NCBI GenBank assembly: GCA_025504975.1
Contig: JANUWI010000005.1
Coordinates: forward strand, 558,001-622,000
Length of the DNA stretch: 64,000 bases
Source of the DNA: Plenodomus lindquistii
Lineage: Eukaryota; Ascomycota; Dothideomycetes; Pleosporales; Leptosphaeriaceae
Direction: 5' to 3'
Below, piece by piece: positions 10,747 to 22,167 of the stretch (positions are counted from its first letter, which is position 1; the number at the start of each line of letters is the position of its first letter). The position numbers and the translations under genes were made by a program. The notes beneath the pieces were generated by a model. That model was not told where the DNA came from, did no database searches, and saw nothing but the letters and a program-made list of their open reading frames with translations.

Positions 10747-11481
10747 CTACTTGATCCCAACTGCCTTCAAGAACTCTTCCTTCTGCTTCGCAGTGCCTTC
10801 AACAGCTTTGACAACATCGCTCATGCTCTCGACCTCTTTTACCCCTTCACTATGCGCCAACGTCCACGGCTCTTCTTCCTCGTACCTCACCTGGAAAGCC
10901 TGCCAGTTCTGAGCTTTGAGCGTATTGACATGCTCTGTGACTGGCCCCGAGGGACCTGAGTAGATGAGAACACCAGGGTAGCCAGGCTTAGTGATTCCAG
11001 ATACGGGCGGCGATGAAGGGGGAGGTGAAAGTGCGAGCTTGCGTTTGTTGGTATTAAGGAGATGGTGAAGCCATATAATCACAGTCTTGGGCTTCTGCTC
11101 GGTCTTTTGCGCGGGTTTCGAATCAAGAGTTTGCTGGGCTTTCGAGTTTGAGTCTGCGTCACGGTCCCCACTTCTGGTCTCGATGATTTGTTGGAACGTC
11201 GCGATAAACGCGTCTAACGCCTCTTCTCCGTCGGCCAAACCCAACTCTTTGAGTGCAGTCTTGATTTGCACTCGCAAATCGGTCTTTGCCGGGCCGGTTG
11301 CTGAAATCACATCAGGCAAACCTGCCTTAGGATAGCTTTGTGGCAGCCGGATATGCAGTGATGAAACACCTTCGGTAAACTTCAGCTCGCGTGATGGACT
11401 GTCGTAGTGGAGCTGGTCTGGATACATGGCTTGGAGGAGGTCTAGCTCCATCTCGAGGCGGCCCGTATCTTGATTGGACAT
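10747..11481 (-). CDS. RWD domain protein with DUF1115 (RWDD2-like)
   Basis: 244 residues, no intron. The N-terminal RWD domain is recognisable from ELDLLQAMYPDQLHYDSPS and the following strand/helix pattern with the YPxxxLPDV-type loop (QSYPKAGLPDV). A low-complexity Ser/Gln linker (about residues 105-130) leads to a DUF1115-type C-terminus with the family's IIWLHHLLNTNKRK and GYPGVLIYSGP motifs. RWD domains mediate protein contacts, for example in GCN2 and ubiquitin-pathway proteins. The cellular role of this RWD+DUF1115 family is poorly known. It is divergent from CAC2. Confidence 0.85.
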   Translation of the reverse strand: MSNQDTGRLEMELDLLQAMYPDQLHYDSPSRELKFTEGVSSLHIRLPQSYPKAGLPDVISATGPAKTDLRVQIKTALKELGLADGEEALDAFIATFQQIIETRSGDRDADSNSKAQQTLDSKPAQKTEQKPKTVIIWLHHLLNTNKRKLALSPPPSSPPVSGITKPGYPGVLIYSGPSGPVTEHVNTLKAQNWQAFQVRYEEEEPWTLAHSEGVKEVESMSDVVKAVEGTAKQKEEFLKAVGIK

Positions 11482-12289
11482 TTTAATGCACTTGGCTAGG
11501 GTTCTTGCAATGACAGAGGAGAGGCATTATCACGATCTGTCAAAGGGCCCGTGCGCGCGTGGTTCATGAGGATGTATGTAATGCAAACGCAATCAACATA
11601 CTATTATTGTCTGGGGGTCATGATGAATTCGCGCGGTTGAACGCGAGTCTTGGAATTTACACTCTGCCTGTGGGATGCTTTGCAAAGCACTGGCATTCTT
11701 ACCGCCCATCAACTCCCTGTCGCTGATGGAGGAACCTTGGAGCTGATCAAAGATAGCACTAACTCGACGCAATGACCTTGCCGGATGTTTCAACGCGGCA
11801 GATGCACCAGCAGACACGCCGAGACACGTACATCTTTCATCAAATGTACGAAGACTAGTGCGCATTTGACTGAGAGCTGCGAGCGGTGGTTCGTGAACCA
11901 AAACTCAATAAGCTCTCCTCTTTGGGTTAGAAGGACGCGGAACGTTCGCGCTTCGTGCAGGTCGCCGAGAGAGGTGCCAACCACCCAAGCGTGTTCAATT
12001 GCCCCAGAGACGACTCTCAGGAGCAACAGAGCGGCGTAGTAGCACACCTTACACGCGAAACCCAGGTCAGCACGGGTTGGGGTGTTCTTGTGAGCGCTTA
12101 GCAAGCCCAGCACCTGACTTAGCAGACACTGGGACTCTCCCCAGCAACGCATCCTCCTTGGTCTCTGGTCTGACATCGCTGTAACGCTTCAACCACGCCC
12201 GACGTCTGCATGCGCTCCAACACTGCCTGCACCCACGGCTCCTCACACTCGCTCGATCGAACGGCCCATGAGCCGTATTTCCATCCATC
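11482..12289. other. Divergent intergenic region, RWD gene / CAC2
   Basis: Shared promoter space of 0.8 kb. Leftward open frames at 11593-11901 and 11790-12176 overlap in different frames, lack family features and are not called. Confidence 0.5.
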
Positions 12290-14810
12290 ATGAAGGCTGC
12301 TCCGCTGCTCGTGTCCTGGCACAACGAGAATGCTCCAATATACTCGGCTCACTTTGAGCCCCATGGCAAAGGACGACTGGCAACCGCAGGCGGAGACAAC
12401 AACGTTCGGGTACGACTGCACCCGTCTCCCGGTAATGGGTGTGTTTGCTGACGTTTTCTAATAGCTATGGAACGTCGAGTCTAATGGCGAGGAGCGCAAG
12501 GTCACCTATCTTTCCACCCTCGTAAAGCACACCCAGGCTGTCAATGTCGTGCGATGGTGTCCACGAGGTATGTCGGAACCTGCCCGACACACATCGCATG
12601 TCGCTAATATACCGTAGGTGAAATGCTTGCCAGCGCGGGCGACGACGGCAACGTTCTACTTTGGGTCCCAGCTGAGAATCAGACGACGCACAACTTCGAA
12701 GAGGGTCTGGAAGACAAGGAGTCGTGGCGAGTCAAGGCAATGTGCAGGTCTATAGGTTCAGAAATCTATGACCTTGCCTGGTCTCCAGACGGTGTCTTCT
12801 TCATCACTGGCAGCATGGATAACATTGCTCGCATCTACAACGCGCAAACTGGTACGACAGCCCCAAATGCCCCACGCCCCTGGTAAAATGCTCAATCATT
12901 TCTAGGAAGTATTGTACGGCAAATCGCCGAACACAATCACTACGTTCAGGGTGTGGCTTGGGATCCCATGAACGAGTATATCGCGACACAATCATCCGAC
13001 CGATCTGTACACATTTACACTTTGAAGAACAAGGACGGACAATTTTCGCTTGCACAGCATAGCAAGGTGACCAAGATGGATTTGCCAGCTCGACGTGTAT
13101 CCTCAAATAGTCCTGCACCACCAGACTTTGGTGGAAGAGCATCGTTCGTTGGAGACTCGCCGTACGCGGTCGGCTCTCCTGTTCCGTCGATGCCAGGCAC
13201 TCCACAATCGTTAGCTCTGCCTACGATGCATGCTCCACCAACATCACACAGCCGTCGCACGTCGTTCGGCTCTTCGCCATCGATGCGCCGCTCAGCCTCA
13301 CCGGCACCATCGATGCCGTTGCCAGCCGTCATGCCTAACTCCCCAAGCATTGGTAGCATTGGCACGACAGGCATACGGAACGCTCCTTTATACTACAACG
13401 AGACACTCACTTCCTTCTTCCGACGTCTCACGTTTGCTCCGGATGGTAGCCTGCTCTTCACACCTGCGGGACAATACAAGGCACTACACCCGTCGATTGG
13501 CGAGGCAAAGCCGGCAGAGGATATTACCAACACCGTGTATATATATACACGTGCTGGACTCAACAAGCCTCCTGTCGCATTTCTTCCAGGACACAAGAAG
13601 CCTTCTGTAGCCGTGCGATGCTCGCCAGTCTATTATACCATACGCCAAAACACATTGCCGACTAGGCAGATCACGATTGACACGTCCTCTGTTGACGATG
13701 AAATTCCCTCCCTACCCGAGCCCATGATGGGTGCCATGGGTTCACGGCCGCCAACTTCGCATTCCTCAATGGACCCGCCACCACCAACAAGTGCTCCTTC
13801 GCCTTCACCCAGCATGTCCGCGCCCTCGCCAAAGCCCACAGAAAGTGATACCTCAGCCGGCCCACCTGCAGGCCCAGCACCAGCCTTCAGTCTTCCGTAT
13901 CGTATGATATATGCCGTAGCAACGCAGGACGCCATCCACATCTACGACACGCAGCAACAGAAGCCACTGTGCATTGTCAGCAATTTGCACTTTGCGACAT
14001 TCACTGACATCACCTGGTAAGATCCTTCTTATGCCAGTACAGGACGGTGCTAACGTAGACAGGTCGAATGATGGGACTACTTTGCTTATGTCTTCTTCAG
14101 ACGGATTTTGTTCGTCGATAACATTCGCACCTGGTGAGTTGGGGGAGAAGTACACAGGGCCTTTGGCGATCCACAGCCGACAGCAACAACATACGCCGTC
14201 CGCGATCAATACATCGGCGACTCAAGTATCGAATAACACCACACCCACCGCAACACCCACCACTGGAAGCATGTCTGCAACTGCCACTTCCACTGCGCCA
14301 CCGATGCAACGGCAACCGTCTGCTGGGTTCCCAGCGTCGCCTAGCTCATTTGTACCAGCGAGACCTGGTAGCCCGACACGAAGCAATTCAGTCTCTAGTA
14401 TCGCTACTGCTTCGTCATTTGCTCCTGGTGCTGGTGATTTGGGCAACATGAATGCCCCCACTCCGGCAATGTCGTCCGTACCAAGCTTAGCAGCCGCCAA
14501 TTCTGGCCCAGTTCCTATGTGGACACCGCCACTCACTCCTGCCCATGGGCAAGGCGGCTCACACAGTGCTAGCAGCTCTGTCAGTGGTATCCCACACAGT
14601 GGCCACGTCGGACGAAGAGAGAGCGAAAGGAGCGAATCTGATCGAGATGAGACGGCGAACGGCACACGGAAGCGAGATCTACAGTCAGTTCCTGAGATTG
14701 AGGAGTCGCGCGAGAACAAGAAACGAAGAATTGCACCCACGCCCATTGCTATGACTGAGGAGGGCGATGAAGCGATCGCTAGTACCGAAGAGCATACACC
14801 CGCCGTGTGA
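12290..14810 (+). CDS. CAC2: Chromatin assembly factor 1 subunit B (Cac2/p60), WD40 protein
   Basis: 771 residues from five exons: 12290-12409, 12465-12567, 12618-12851, 12906-14016, 14063-14810. The N-terminus (APIYSAHFEPHG, then LATAGGDNNVRLWNVE) and repeats such as GEMLASAGDDGNVLLWVP, GSMDNIARIYNAQTG and YIATQSSDRSVHIYTL are the WD40 blades of the Cac2/p60/HIR family. FFRRLTFAPDGSLLFTPAGQ and TDITWSNDGTTLLMSSSDG are typical of Cac2. CAF-1 deposits H3-H4 during DNA replication in the nucleus. A Ser/Pro-rich insert of about 100 residues splits the propeller after the fourth blade, a second Pro-rich insert follows, and the last 200 residues are low-complexity, ending in a basic patch (RENKKRRIAP). 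Those inserts make the protein longer than yeast Cac2. Confidence 0.93.
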
Positions 14811-16011
14811 ACATGGATTCTTCGCAACAGCTTTTCCTAATCTTCGATCTTATCCAGCATGGCGTTTAGGTTACCAAGGTAAGTACCACGGGAATTCCGC
14901 TGAACGGTCCCTGAGTGTACGATGGATGTCTCTCTTAGTATGGACACCTAGTGTGACCAGAATTTCTTTTGTAGGGATTCTAAGCATGCAAGGCGGTACA
15001 GACGCATGCAGATACGAGAGTTAACACAGTCTACTTCAAATGCAAGATTAGTCTGGTATGTGCTGCCAGTTGGACTTTTTACTATGCATGCGTACCCTTC
15101 GCGTGAGCCTTCATCAAGTCATCCTGATAAATCGTTCGTGGTACCTACTGACAGCTCGAAAACTTTATCGTATGCGTTTATGACTACCTGCAGAGCTTGC
15201 AGTAGTGCTTCCCCCACGGTTTTCAATAAAGCAGTATTATACCGTGTTGTTAACAGCACCAAAGCAAGAGCAACTCCTCAGCAACGTCTTGCACAAGCTC
15301 TCCCATTTGCGTTTACAAGCGTCTAAAGTGAAAATTGCTCTAGCGCCAGAATCCTCAAGACGCGCTACATACGCGCTATGTACACAAAGTGCAGAGGCGC
15401 GGGGCGCGCCTTTTGTTGATTCGGCCCGTAGCTTGCGATTCTGCTGATATACATGCAACTTGTGATGAATTGCAGAGATATAGCCTATCGAGACTGTGCC
15501 TAGGTTGTGCAGGCAACTCGAATGGTGCGACTACATCCTAAGAGGATGGGTAAGCCTACCGTGGTCCGCTCACGTGAGCGGGTGAGCGGCGATACAAATA
15601 TGTAGCCAAGTCCGGCTCCCAAGCCTTGGACCCCGCAATGCCTTCCTCTCGGTCTTGGATGTGGTGTCAGCCAATGACCTATCGACCATGCTTTGGAGAT
15701 CCTGCTCTTCTGATACGCTGGCTGCTCTGCATGCGGCAAATCGCACAAACATCGTTGAACGAGCCGGTCGTTGGATGCTCGGCGTGGGAAGATAAGAGTT
15801 TTTGCATTGGACAACCTGGGAGATGGAGTACATAAGGCTGGGAATCCGGGACCATGGTTCGTAGAGTAACATCGACCCAAAGGTTGCCCCACGCGTGGTG
15901 TATTTGTTTGCCAACCAAAACATTTTGTGACAAAGGTTGGAGTGTCGCGTATGAGCTTTTCCTACTTTCCAAACACACCCAAGTAAAGCAACTTGAGCAA
16001 GTACACTCAAG
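14811..16011. other. Intergenic, CAC2 to SVOP-like MFS
   Basis: 1.2 kb holding the CAC2 3' end and the MFS promoter. It contains a perfect 16-base palindrome with a central CACGTG at 15566-15581. The leftward frame 15570-16109 is unsupported. Confidence 0.5.
15566..15581. promoter_or_regulatory. 16-bp perfect palindrome with E-box (CACGTG)
   Basis: CCGCTCACGTGAGCGG, about 430 bases upstream of the SVOP-like MFS start. CACGTG is the core bound by bHLH proteins of the Pho4/NUC-1 class, one of which is encoded at 29926. The site is followed by a partial direct copy (GGTGAGCGGC). Regulatory function is inference only. Confidence 0.35.
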
Positions 16012-17914
16012 ATGGAAGAATCGAAGACTATGCAAGAGAAGAAGGTGGAGCAAGAGCGGGACATGGAGAACCAACATGCGTTTCTCGACGACGCGAACAA
16101 CGTTGGCAAAAGCGATATCCTTCAGCTTGAACATACGGATCCGGTGTTGAATGCGAAGATGCATTTGGTCAACAATGCGATTGATGAGATTGGATTCACG
16201 AGATACCAATGGAAGGTACTATATTCCCATGCGACCAGTTCCACCGCGCCCAAGAACCACGCCAGACGAGAACAGAATCCAGAGCATCATAAAAGAAAGT
16301 TCACCAACTAACATGTTTACCTTTAGCTTTTCGTACTGAACGGCTTCGGCTACGCCGTAGACAGCTTGATCCTCCTCATTCAGTCGGTCATCGCCGGACA
16401 AGCCGCCCTCGAATTCAAGCCCGGTTTCGCAAATGGCCTCACAATCGCCGCCTACGTTGGTATGCTGGTCGGGGCGCTCTTCTGGGGCCTCAGTGCGGAT
16501 ATTATTGGGCGAAAGATTGCTTTCAACAGCTCGTTGATCATCTGCAGCGTTTTCGCTATTGTAGCCGGTGCATCGCCAAATTGGGAGGTGCTTGGGTTGT
16601 TCGTGTGTCTTAGCAGTTTCGGTGGTGGAGGCAATCTGGTGCTGGACACGGCTGTCTTCTTGGAATTCCTGCCAAGCTATAGGCAGTGGATGTTGACGCT
16701 GATGGCAGCTTGGTGGGGTATGTCGTCCATACAGCGCCCGGGGGGGCTTGTGTGGTCCTGGGTCCTATGGGATGACTGCTAATAGTAGTTTAGGTGTCGG
16801 ACAACTCCTTGCTGGATTCTTTGCCTGGGCTTTCCTCCCAAACTTCAGCTGCCAGGACCCCTCTGTCTATCCCGACGCAGAACCCTGCACCAAATCCAAC
16901 AACCAAGGCTGGCGCTACGTCTGGTACACCTCAGGCGCCCTTGTCTTCGTCATGAGCATCGCGCGTATCACTGTGATCCGCCTCAAGGAGACTCCAAAGT
17001 TCCTCGTCGGCGAAGGCAGGGATGCAGAATGTGTTGAAACCATACTCTACATCGCCAACAAATACAATCGCCCGTGTAGCCTTACGCTGGAAAAGATGGA
17101 AGCATGTGGTAGCATCGACCGCGGCACGCGAGCTGGAAAGAGCAAATGGGGATTCGGTGAGATCGGCATGCATCTCAAGGGTCTCTATTCTACAAAACGC
17201 ATTGGCATCAGCACTTCGCTGATTTGGTTGTCGTGGACACTTATCGGTCTGGCCTACCCGCTCTACAACGTCTTCCTGCCTGACTACCTCGCTTCTCGTG
17301 GCGCTGCGTTTGGCGAGCCGAGTCCCAGCATCACATGGCGCAACTATACGCTCGTCAACTTCAGCGGTATCTGGGGCCCAGTACTGGCAGGTTGGATGTG
17401 CGGAACAAAGTTGGGACGAAAGTACACCATGGTGATTGGAGCGCTGGTCACCATGGCGTTTTTCTTTGCGTACACGCAGGTCAGAACTGCGTCGCAGAAT
17501 GTGGCGTTTACATGTGTCATCAACTTTTGCTTGAACATTTACTACGGTACATTGTGAGTTTTCATCGGAAAGTGGAAGAAACCTAAGAGGATAATTTGCT
17601 GACAAGGCGACGAGATATGCGTATACGCCCGAGGTGCTACCAAGCGCACATCGTGGAACTGGCAACGGCATTGCGATCGGGTGGAATCGAGTCATGGGAA
17701 TTATGTCAGCGGTGATTGCGACGTATGCTGATGTAAGTTTTTGTGTGGTCGAAAAGGCGGAGCTGAAACGATGTATTCATGGTACATGTGCTGACGATGC
17801 TGACAACAGACTGGATCGGCGGTACCTATTTACATATGTGCCGCGTTGTACATCTTCATGGCTGCCATTGCAGCCATTTTCCCGTTCGAGCCGTATGGGA
17901 GGAGGAGTTCATAG
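16012..17914 (+). CDS. MFS transporter, SVOP-like / sugar-porter-related
   Basis: 525 residues from five exons: 16012-16215, 16327-16717, 16794-17553, 17615-17732, 17810-17914. A 60-residue polar N-terminus precedes DEIGFTRYQWKLFVLNGFGYAVDS, the usual first-helix entry of this group. GALFWGLSADIIGRKIAFN is the MFS motif A and RLKETPKFLVGEGRD the PESPR-like motif at the end of the first half. YAYTPEVLPSAHRGTGNG in the second half is strongly conserved. Twelve helices can be placed. Substrate unknown; relatives are proposed proton-coupled carriers of organic ions. At the fourth exon, the nearer AG (17607-17608) would break the frame; use of AG at 17613-17614 restores LYAYTPEV. Confidence 0.88.
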
Positions 17915-19460
17915 GCTGGCTACGGCCAACCATAAGAGCGGTACCCTGAAAGAGAATGGCGTGAAGGGTGTCGGCGCGTGTCACGTGAGAGGTTGTTGTC
18001 TGTATTCTTGATACCCGATACTGCATTTTGAGTGGCTTATTCCGATGGAAAAGGTTTTGGTGATTAAAGTTCTATGACTGCAAATACACCCTCGTCATCT
18101 CTGTCAACAGAGCCATGGAATCATCATGGATCTAATCGTTAGGGCTGAAGCTTACCCACTGCTCTCCAAGTTGGAAGGCTGAATGTGGTTGGGCGAGAAA
18201 AAGCTAATATCAGAACGGAACCAGGCGAAACGCTGGGTTCATCATGATGCAAGCTAGACGGTTAGCATGCTGTGTCCAATAGTGCAACCCGAGTAGATAC
18301 TAGAGAGGCAGATCGAACCCAACCAGCCCGCACGGATGTCCCCGTCGCAGAGCGGGCCCATCAACCCACCCACTCACTGCCTCGCGGCGGTCCGTGGGCC
18401 AAATGGGTGCAGCAAGAGAAACAGTGGACACAATGTGTGATGGGCTGTCTGAGACCCAACTTCACGTGGAGTACTATTCAGGGTCCAACGTGAGCACCAG
18501 GCACGCCCTGCATGGCGGTGCGAGGGGGCACGGCAGACATGGCGGTGGGGCGTGAAAGGTCAGCGTGATGGTTGACGATAAGCAACAGTGGAGTGTGGCC
18601 GGTTGGCAGGACGGCATGGTGATTCTAGGCTGGTCGACCATGAAAAGTGTGTCGCGGGGATGCAGAAGATGGCGTGGGCGGGGCACAATGGGTTGATGGG
18701 TTTGGTGAGGTGCAGGCGGGCTAGGCGACTTGAAGCAGTTGGCGAGATCTGGAACGTGGCCGAGCTGGAGGGGAAATGCTGAAGCAGCTGATGATGGCCG
18801 CGAACCGAACATGGGCATTGTGCTCATTGTAACTGTACTTAATCATCCCATGGCACCACGCCGGCGCGAGGCGGCTTTCTTGCAGAGTGAGCGAGCGATC
18901 TGACTGTTGATTAATCAGTCAATCTTACCACTGTATGTACATGCTTCACCCAGGTCCCAACGCTTCCCTCTCTGTGATCCGCAACGATCTTGGCCTGTCC
19001 CAGCGCCTTCTCAAGCCACCAGACGGACCGTCCACTGCGCTCATTTCGCTGCAGGAAGCCCCCCCTGTCAGCCCTCCCAACTCAAAGGCGCCGCTTCCCT
19101 CGCCGCGCTCAGCGCTGTGGTCTGAGGCCTCTCGCTGTCTCTGCGGCGACATCGAGCATTGTTCGTCATAGTGAGACCAGCAAACGCGCGTTTGTTAGGG
19201 CTCCTATTCAGCGTGCGAAACAAAGGGCCGTTGCACAGGACATCGTGTGTTCCGTTTTCGAACACCAAGCCCAGCCACGACCATCGCTGAATGACCGCTT
19301 TCGTATCGGTGCGCTCAACCACCCAGCACACGTTGCGGCGGGCCTGCAAACGTCGCTCACTCCATTCCTCCTCCATCATCCCTCGTTATATGTAACTCGA
19401 CTTTTCATTCAGTTGCGAGTTGGCGAGTACCAACACTCGTCTGCTTCACCATAGCCCAGC
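17915..19460. other. Intergenic, 1.5 kb; promoter of PH-domain gene
   Basis: G+C-rich stretch at 18270-18800 with only short frames and no family features. The frame at 18990-19454 ends seven bases before the PH gene ATG and is best read as 5' untranslated sequence. Confidence 0.5.
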
Positions 19461-21086
19461 ATGGAGCCCGCTACCGAAGCCGCGGCTCAGCAGCCCGCGC
19501 GAACCACTCGCACCTCCAACAACTCCAGCTCGTCGTCGTCACCGCCAACGTACGGCTACCACAACACCTACCACACCCACGCGCAACTACCCATAGGATC
19601 GCCACCATCATATGCTCGCGCAATCGAACCAAAGGTCCTGCAGCACCTGGACCAGAGGACGCGACATGAAATCAATGTTGCCCGAAGCAGCGCCCTGCCA
19701 CCACCGTACAGCTGCTCGGTCGAAATTGAAGGCATCGTCGGTATCAAGCAAGAGTTGGTCTCGCCGTTCCAGGTCTCTGGCCACCGCGAATGGTACGATG
19801 CCTACGTTGTACTTCGGGGCACCCAATTGAGCATCCACCGCCTCAAGAACCCCACCTTGTTCAGCAGGAGCCAAAAGCCCACCAAGGGCAAGTTACTACG
19901 AACCTACACCCTCCAGCACTCAGAAGTCGGCGTTGCCTCGGATTTCAAGAAGACGGCGTTGATCCCAAAATCGCCCTTTGCGCATCTGGTGCCGGCTGCA
20001 TCTCGACCAAAGTTGTATGAGACGGACCCGCATTTCTTCGAACCAGTGCGCGAGCATGCTGTTCGTCTGCGATTGGAGCTTGAGCAATTCCTGATTTGTC
20101 CAGCGACCGAAGAGGCCATGTTGGACTGGATCGAGGCCCTTACAGCAGCCATCGACATCAGCTCCCCCTTGGAAGACCGCAGCGAACCGCGCTACCGCAG
20201 TCTTCCACGGAGGAATCGACGCCAACGCGTGCTAGACGGTGCATCACTTGGTGAGAACCTCGAGCAGCTGTCAGAGCTAGAAGCTGGCCGACGCTTCATT
20301 GCGCAGCAAGAACAAATCATCCGCTCGCTTTACCCGCATCTTGCAGCCATCACCCGGGAACCAGGAACGGAAAGCTCGGCCCCTGCCAGAGATAACGAAC
20401 TCGACGAATTCGACCCGGAGGATGTGCGTTTTCCTACAAGATTGGCGCCCGACTCGATAAGGCATACATCGCAAGAGGAGGAGCAGGCTGAAGAGGAAGA
20501 AACGGCAGTGGTTGATCAATCTGATCCCAAATTCGCACCCCGCCTTCAGCCATCACCCTCTCAGATACTGCGCTACCGCCGCCGTTGTGCACCCGTTCTT
20601 CTCGCATCCTCCCCACGCGTCAGCGACGTAGTCTTCTGTCTGGGTCAACGCGTACGCATCAACGTCAAAGACGCTTGTCTCGTTGAATTCACACCCCACC
20701 CACCCCGCTACGACGCCCACAAGTTCCCCAAATCAAAGTCCAAGCGCCCATCCCGCGTCTCCACCAGCCGCACCCCAGTCCATGTCACAGAAAAGACAGA
20801 GCCGGCTGTAGAAGCACCTGCGAGACCTGGCTCACCTATCCGTGGCGTCAGTGACGATTCAATCAGCTCCATCTCATTTGGCGAAGATCTCGCACCTGCA
20901 CGCTCAGAGTCCCATGGCGATGATATTGAAACCGAGTCGTCCAGCCCACCATCTCCCACAGGCATCACGCACGCCAAAGCCGACGCAGCGAAGCAACTCG
21001 AAGCCCTTGGCAAGAGACGCGCCAGTGGAGAGGGCAGAGAGCCCGGGCTAAGTGCCGTTGTCCTTGGAGCTAGACTGATGATCTAG
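19461..21086 (+). CDS. PH-domain protein, function unknown
   Basis: 541 residues, no intron. The N-terminus is low-complexity Ser/Thr/Pro/Gln. A PH-like domain spans about residues 85-235: SVEIEGIVGIKQELVSPFQ, then REWYDAYVVLRGTQLSIHRL as the second and third strands, an inserted loop, and a closing helix (ATEEAMLDWIEALTAAIDI) containing the near-invariant PH Trp. A conserved block follows at ELEAGRRFIAQQEQIIRSLYPHL. The rest is acidic and Ser/Pro-rich. PH domains bind phosphoinositides or proteins at membranes; no enzymatic domain is seen. Similar proteins occur across filamentous ascomycetes but I know of no assigned role. Confidence 0.85.
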   Translation: MEPATEAAAQQPARTTRTSNNSSSSSSPPTYGYHNTYHTHAQLPIGSPPSYARAIEPKVLQHLDQRTRHEINVARSSALPPPYSCSVEIEGIVGIKQELVSPFQVSGHREWYDAYVVLRGTQLSIHRLKNPTLFSRSQKPTKGKLLRTYTLQHSEVGVASDFKKTALIPKSPFAHLVPAASRPKLYETDPHFFEPVREHAVRLRLELEQFLICPATEEAMLDWIEALTAAIDISSPLEDRSEPRYRSLPRRNRRQRVLDGASLGENLEQLSELEAGRRFIAQQEQIIRSLYPHLAAITREPGTESSAPARDNELDEFDPEDVRFPTRLAPDSIRHTSQEEEQAEEEETAVVDQSDPKFAPRLQPSPSQILRYRRRCAPVLLASSPRVSDVVFCLGQRVRINVKDACLVEFTPHPPRYDAHKFPKSKSKRPSRVSTSRTPVHVTEKTEPAVEAPARPGSPIRGVSDDSISSISFGEDLAPARSESHGDDIETESSSPPSPTGITHAKADAAKQLEALGKRRASGEGREPGLSAVVLGARLMI

Positions 21087-22040
21087 AATAGAAAGTATCA
21101 TTAACATCATTTTTTTCCTATGTTTACCATCTTTTATATTTCAAGGCATCTTTGTACAGGCGTTCGATGAGCACTGATAGCGCATCATCTCGTAGCATTT
21201 AGACGGCGTTTCTCTGCTATTTTGGCTTTCCATTTGTCTTTTTTTTTATCTTTGGCATTTTGCATAGGTACAGGATCAGGCATAAATAGTGGATTGGGAA
21301 GATACCCCAACCCGAACAGAGCGCGCTTGATTGAAGCAAGAACTTGTATATAAGATGGACACTACCATCATTATCAGCATTTACAGATATATACCACATT
21401 GATTGAGTGTGCAGTGCAGTACAGTGCTCGTCTTACTGTCCTCATCAAGTGATTGGCAAAGTAAAACTGTACTGACAGCATTGAAGGGGGAGCACGTGCC
21501 CCTCCCTGCTCGTCATCTCACGCCTACGTTACGCAATCCTCAGCATTACTCAGGCCGGTGCCTTGTACTGTACATTGGTGCTCTCAATCTCACTCGCCTT
21601 GCATGGTTTCCACACACATAGTAAGCTGCACGGTGTACCGCACTGCTGATTGGGCAGGACTCGTGCAAGATTAGATTCATCCGTACAAATCGGGTGTCCT
21701 ACGCGGCTTGTGGGTCCTTGAAGGATGGTAAAATGCACTAAGAGTTGTACATAGACAGGATATAGACACGTCGGATTAGATCCTTGTTAGACTTTGACGA
21801 ATAGCACATGCGACATTCAGTGAGACTGAGAAGATGATTCGTTCGACTTTTAAACAGGCATGTAATCCGATGCGTCTACACCCTGTAGATGGCGTGGTAT
21901 CGAGTTCGAGCAGTAGACGTGTATTGGTGAAAGGTGTGTGAATGGCATGCTGATTTATAATCGAAGATTCTGGCAGAGATTTGTAGAAAAAAAAAGGTGT
22001 TTCTCACCATTCGACCGGTAGGTACCGTCGAACATTGACA

Positions 22041-22047
22041 TATAAAG
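22041..22047 (+). promoter_or_regulatory. Possible TATA box for SDR-like gene
   Basis: TATAAAG, 127 bases upstream of the ATG at 22168. Position and sequence fit a TATA element; not proven. Confidence 0.35.
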
Positions 22048-22120
22048 CCAGGCAAAGACCATAAAAACATAAGAACCATCAACCACCTTACCTCTTCCCT
22101 TGTCATCATCATCGAGCACT

Positions 22121-22142
22121 ACACACACACACACACACACAC
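22121..22142 (+). repeat. (AC)11 microsatellite in 5' leader
   Basis: Eleven AC units just before the SDR-like start codon, probably transcribed as part of the 5' untranslated region. Confidence 0.9.
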
Positions 22143-22167
22143 CGTCTTCCTCCCTCCATCCCCAACC

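Larger units (their letters stand above)
21087..22167. other. Intergenic, PH gene to SDR-like gene
   Basis: 1.1 kb. AT-rich 3' region near 21090-21260, a TATAAAG at 22041-22047 and a CA dinucleotide run at 22121-22142 immediately upstream of the SDR start. No gene supported. Confidence 0.5.

Noticed and set aside
11790..12176. Leftward 128-codon frame between the RWD gene and CAC2
   Set aside because: No recognisable family, overlaps another frame, and occupies a divergent promoter.
13535..13550. Perfect palindrome GTGTATATATATACAC
   Set aside because: Lies inside CAC2 coding sequence and is explained by the codons of NTVYIYT.
15570..16109. Leftward 179-codon frame upstream of the SVOP-like MFS gene
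   Set aside because: Partly antisense to the MFS start; no domain or sensible composition.
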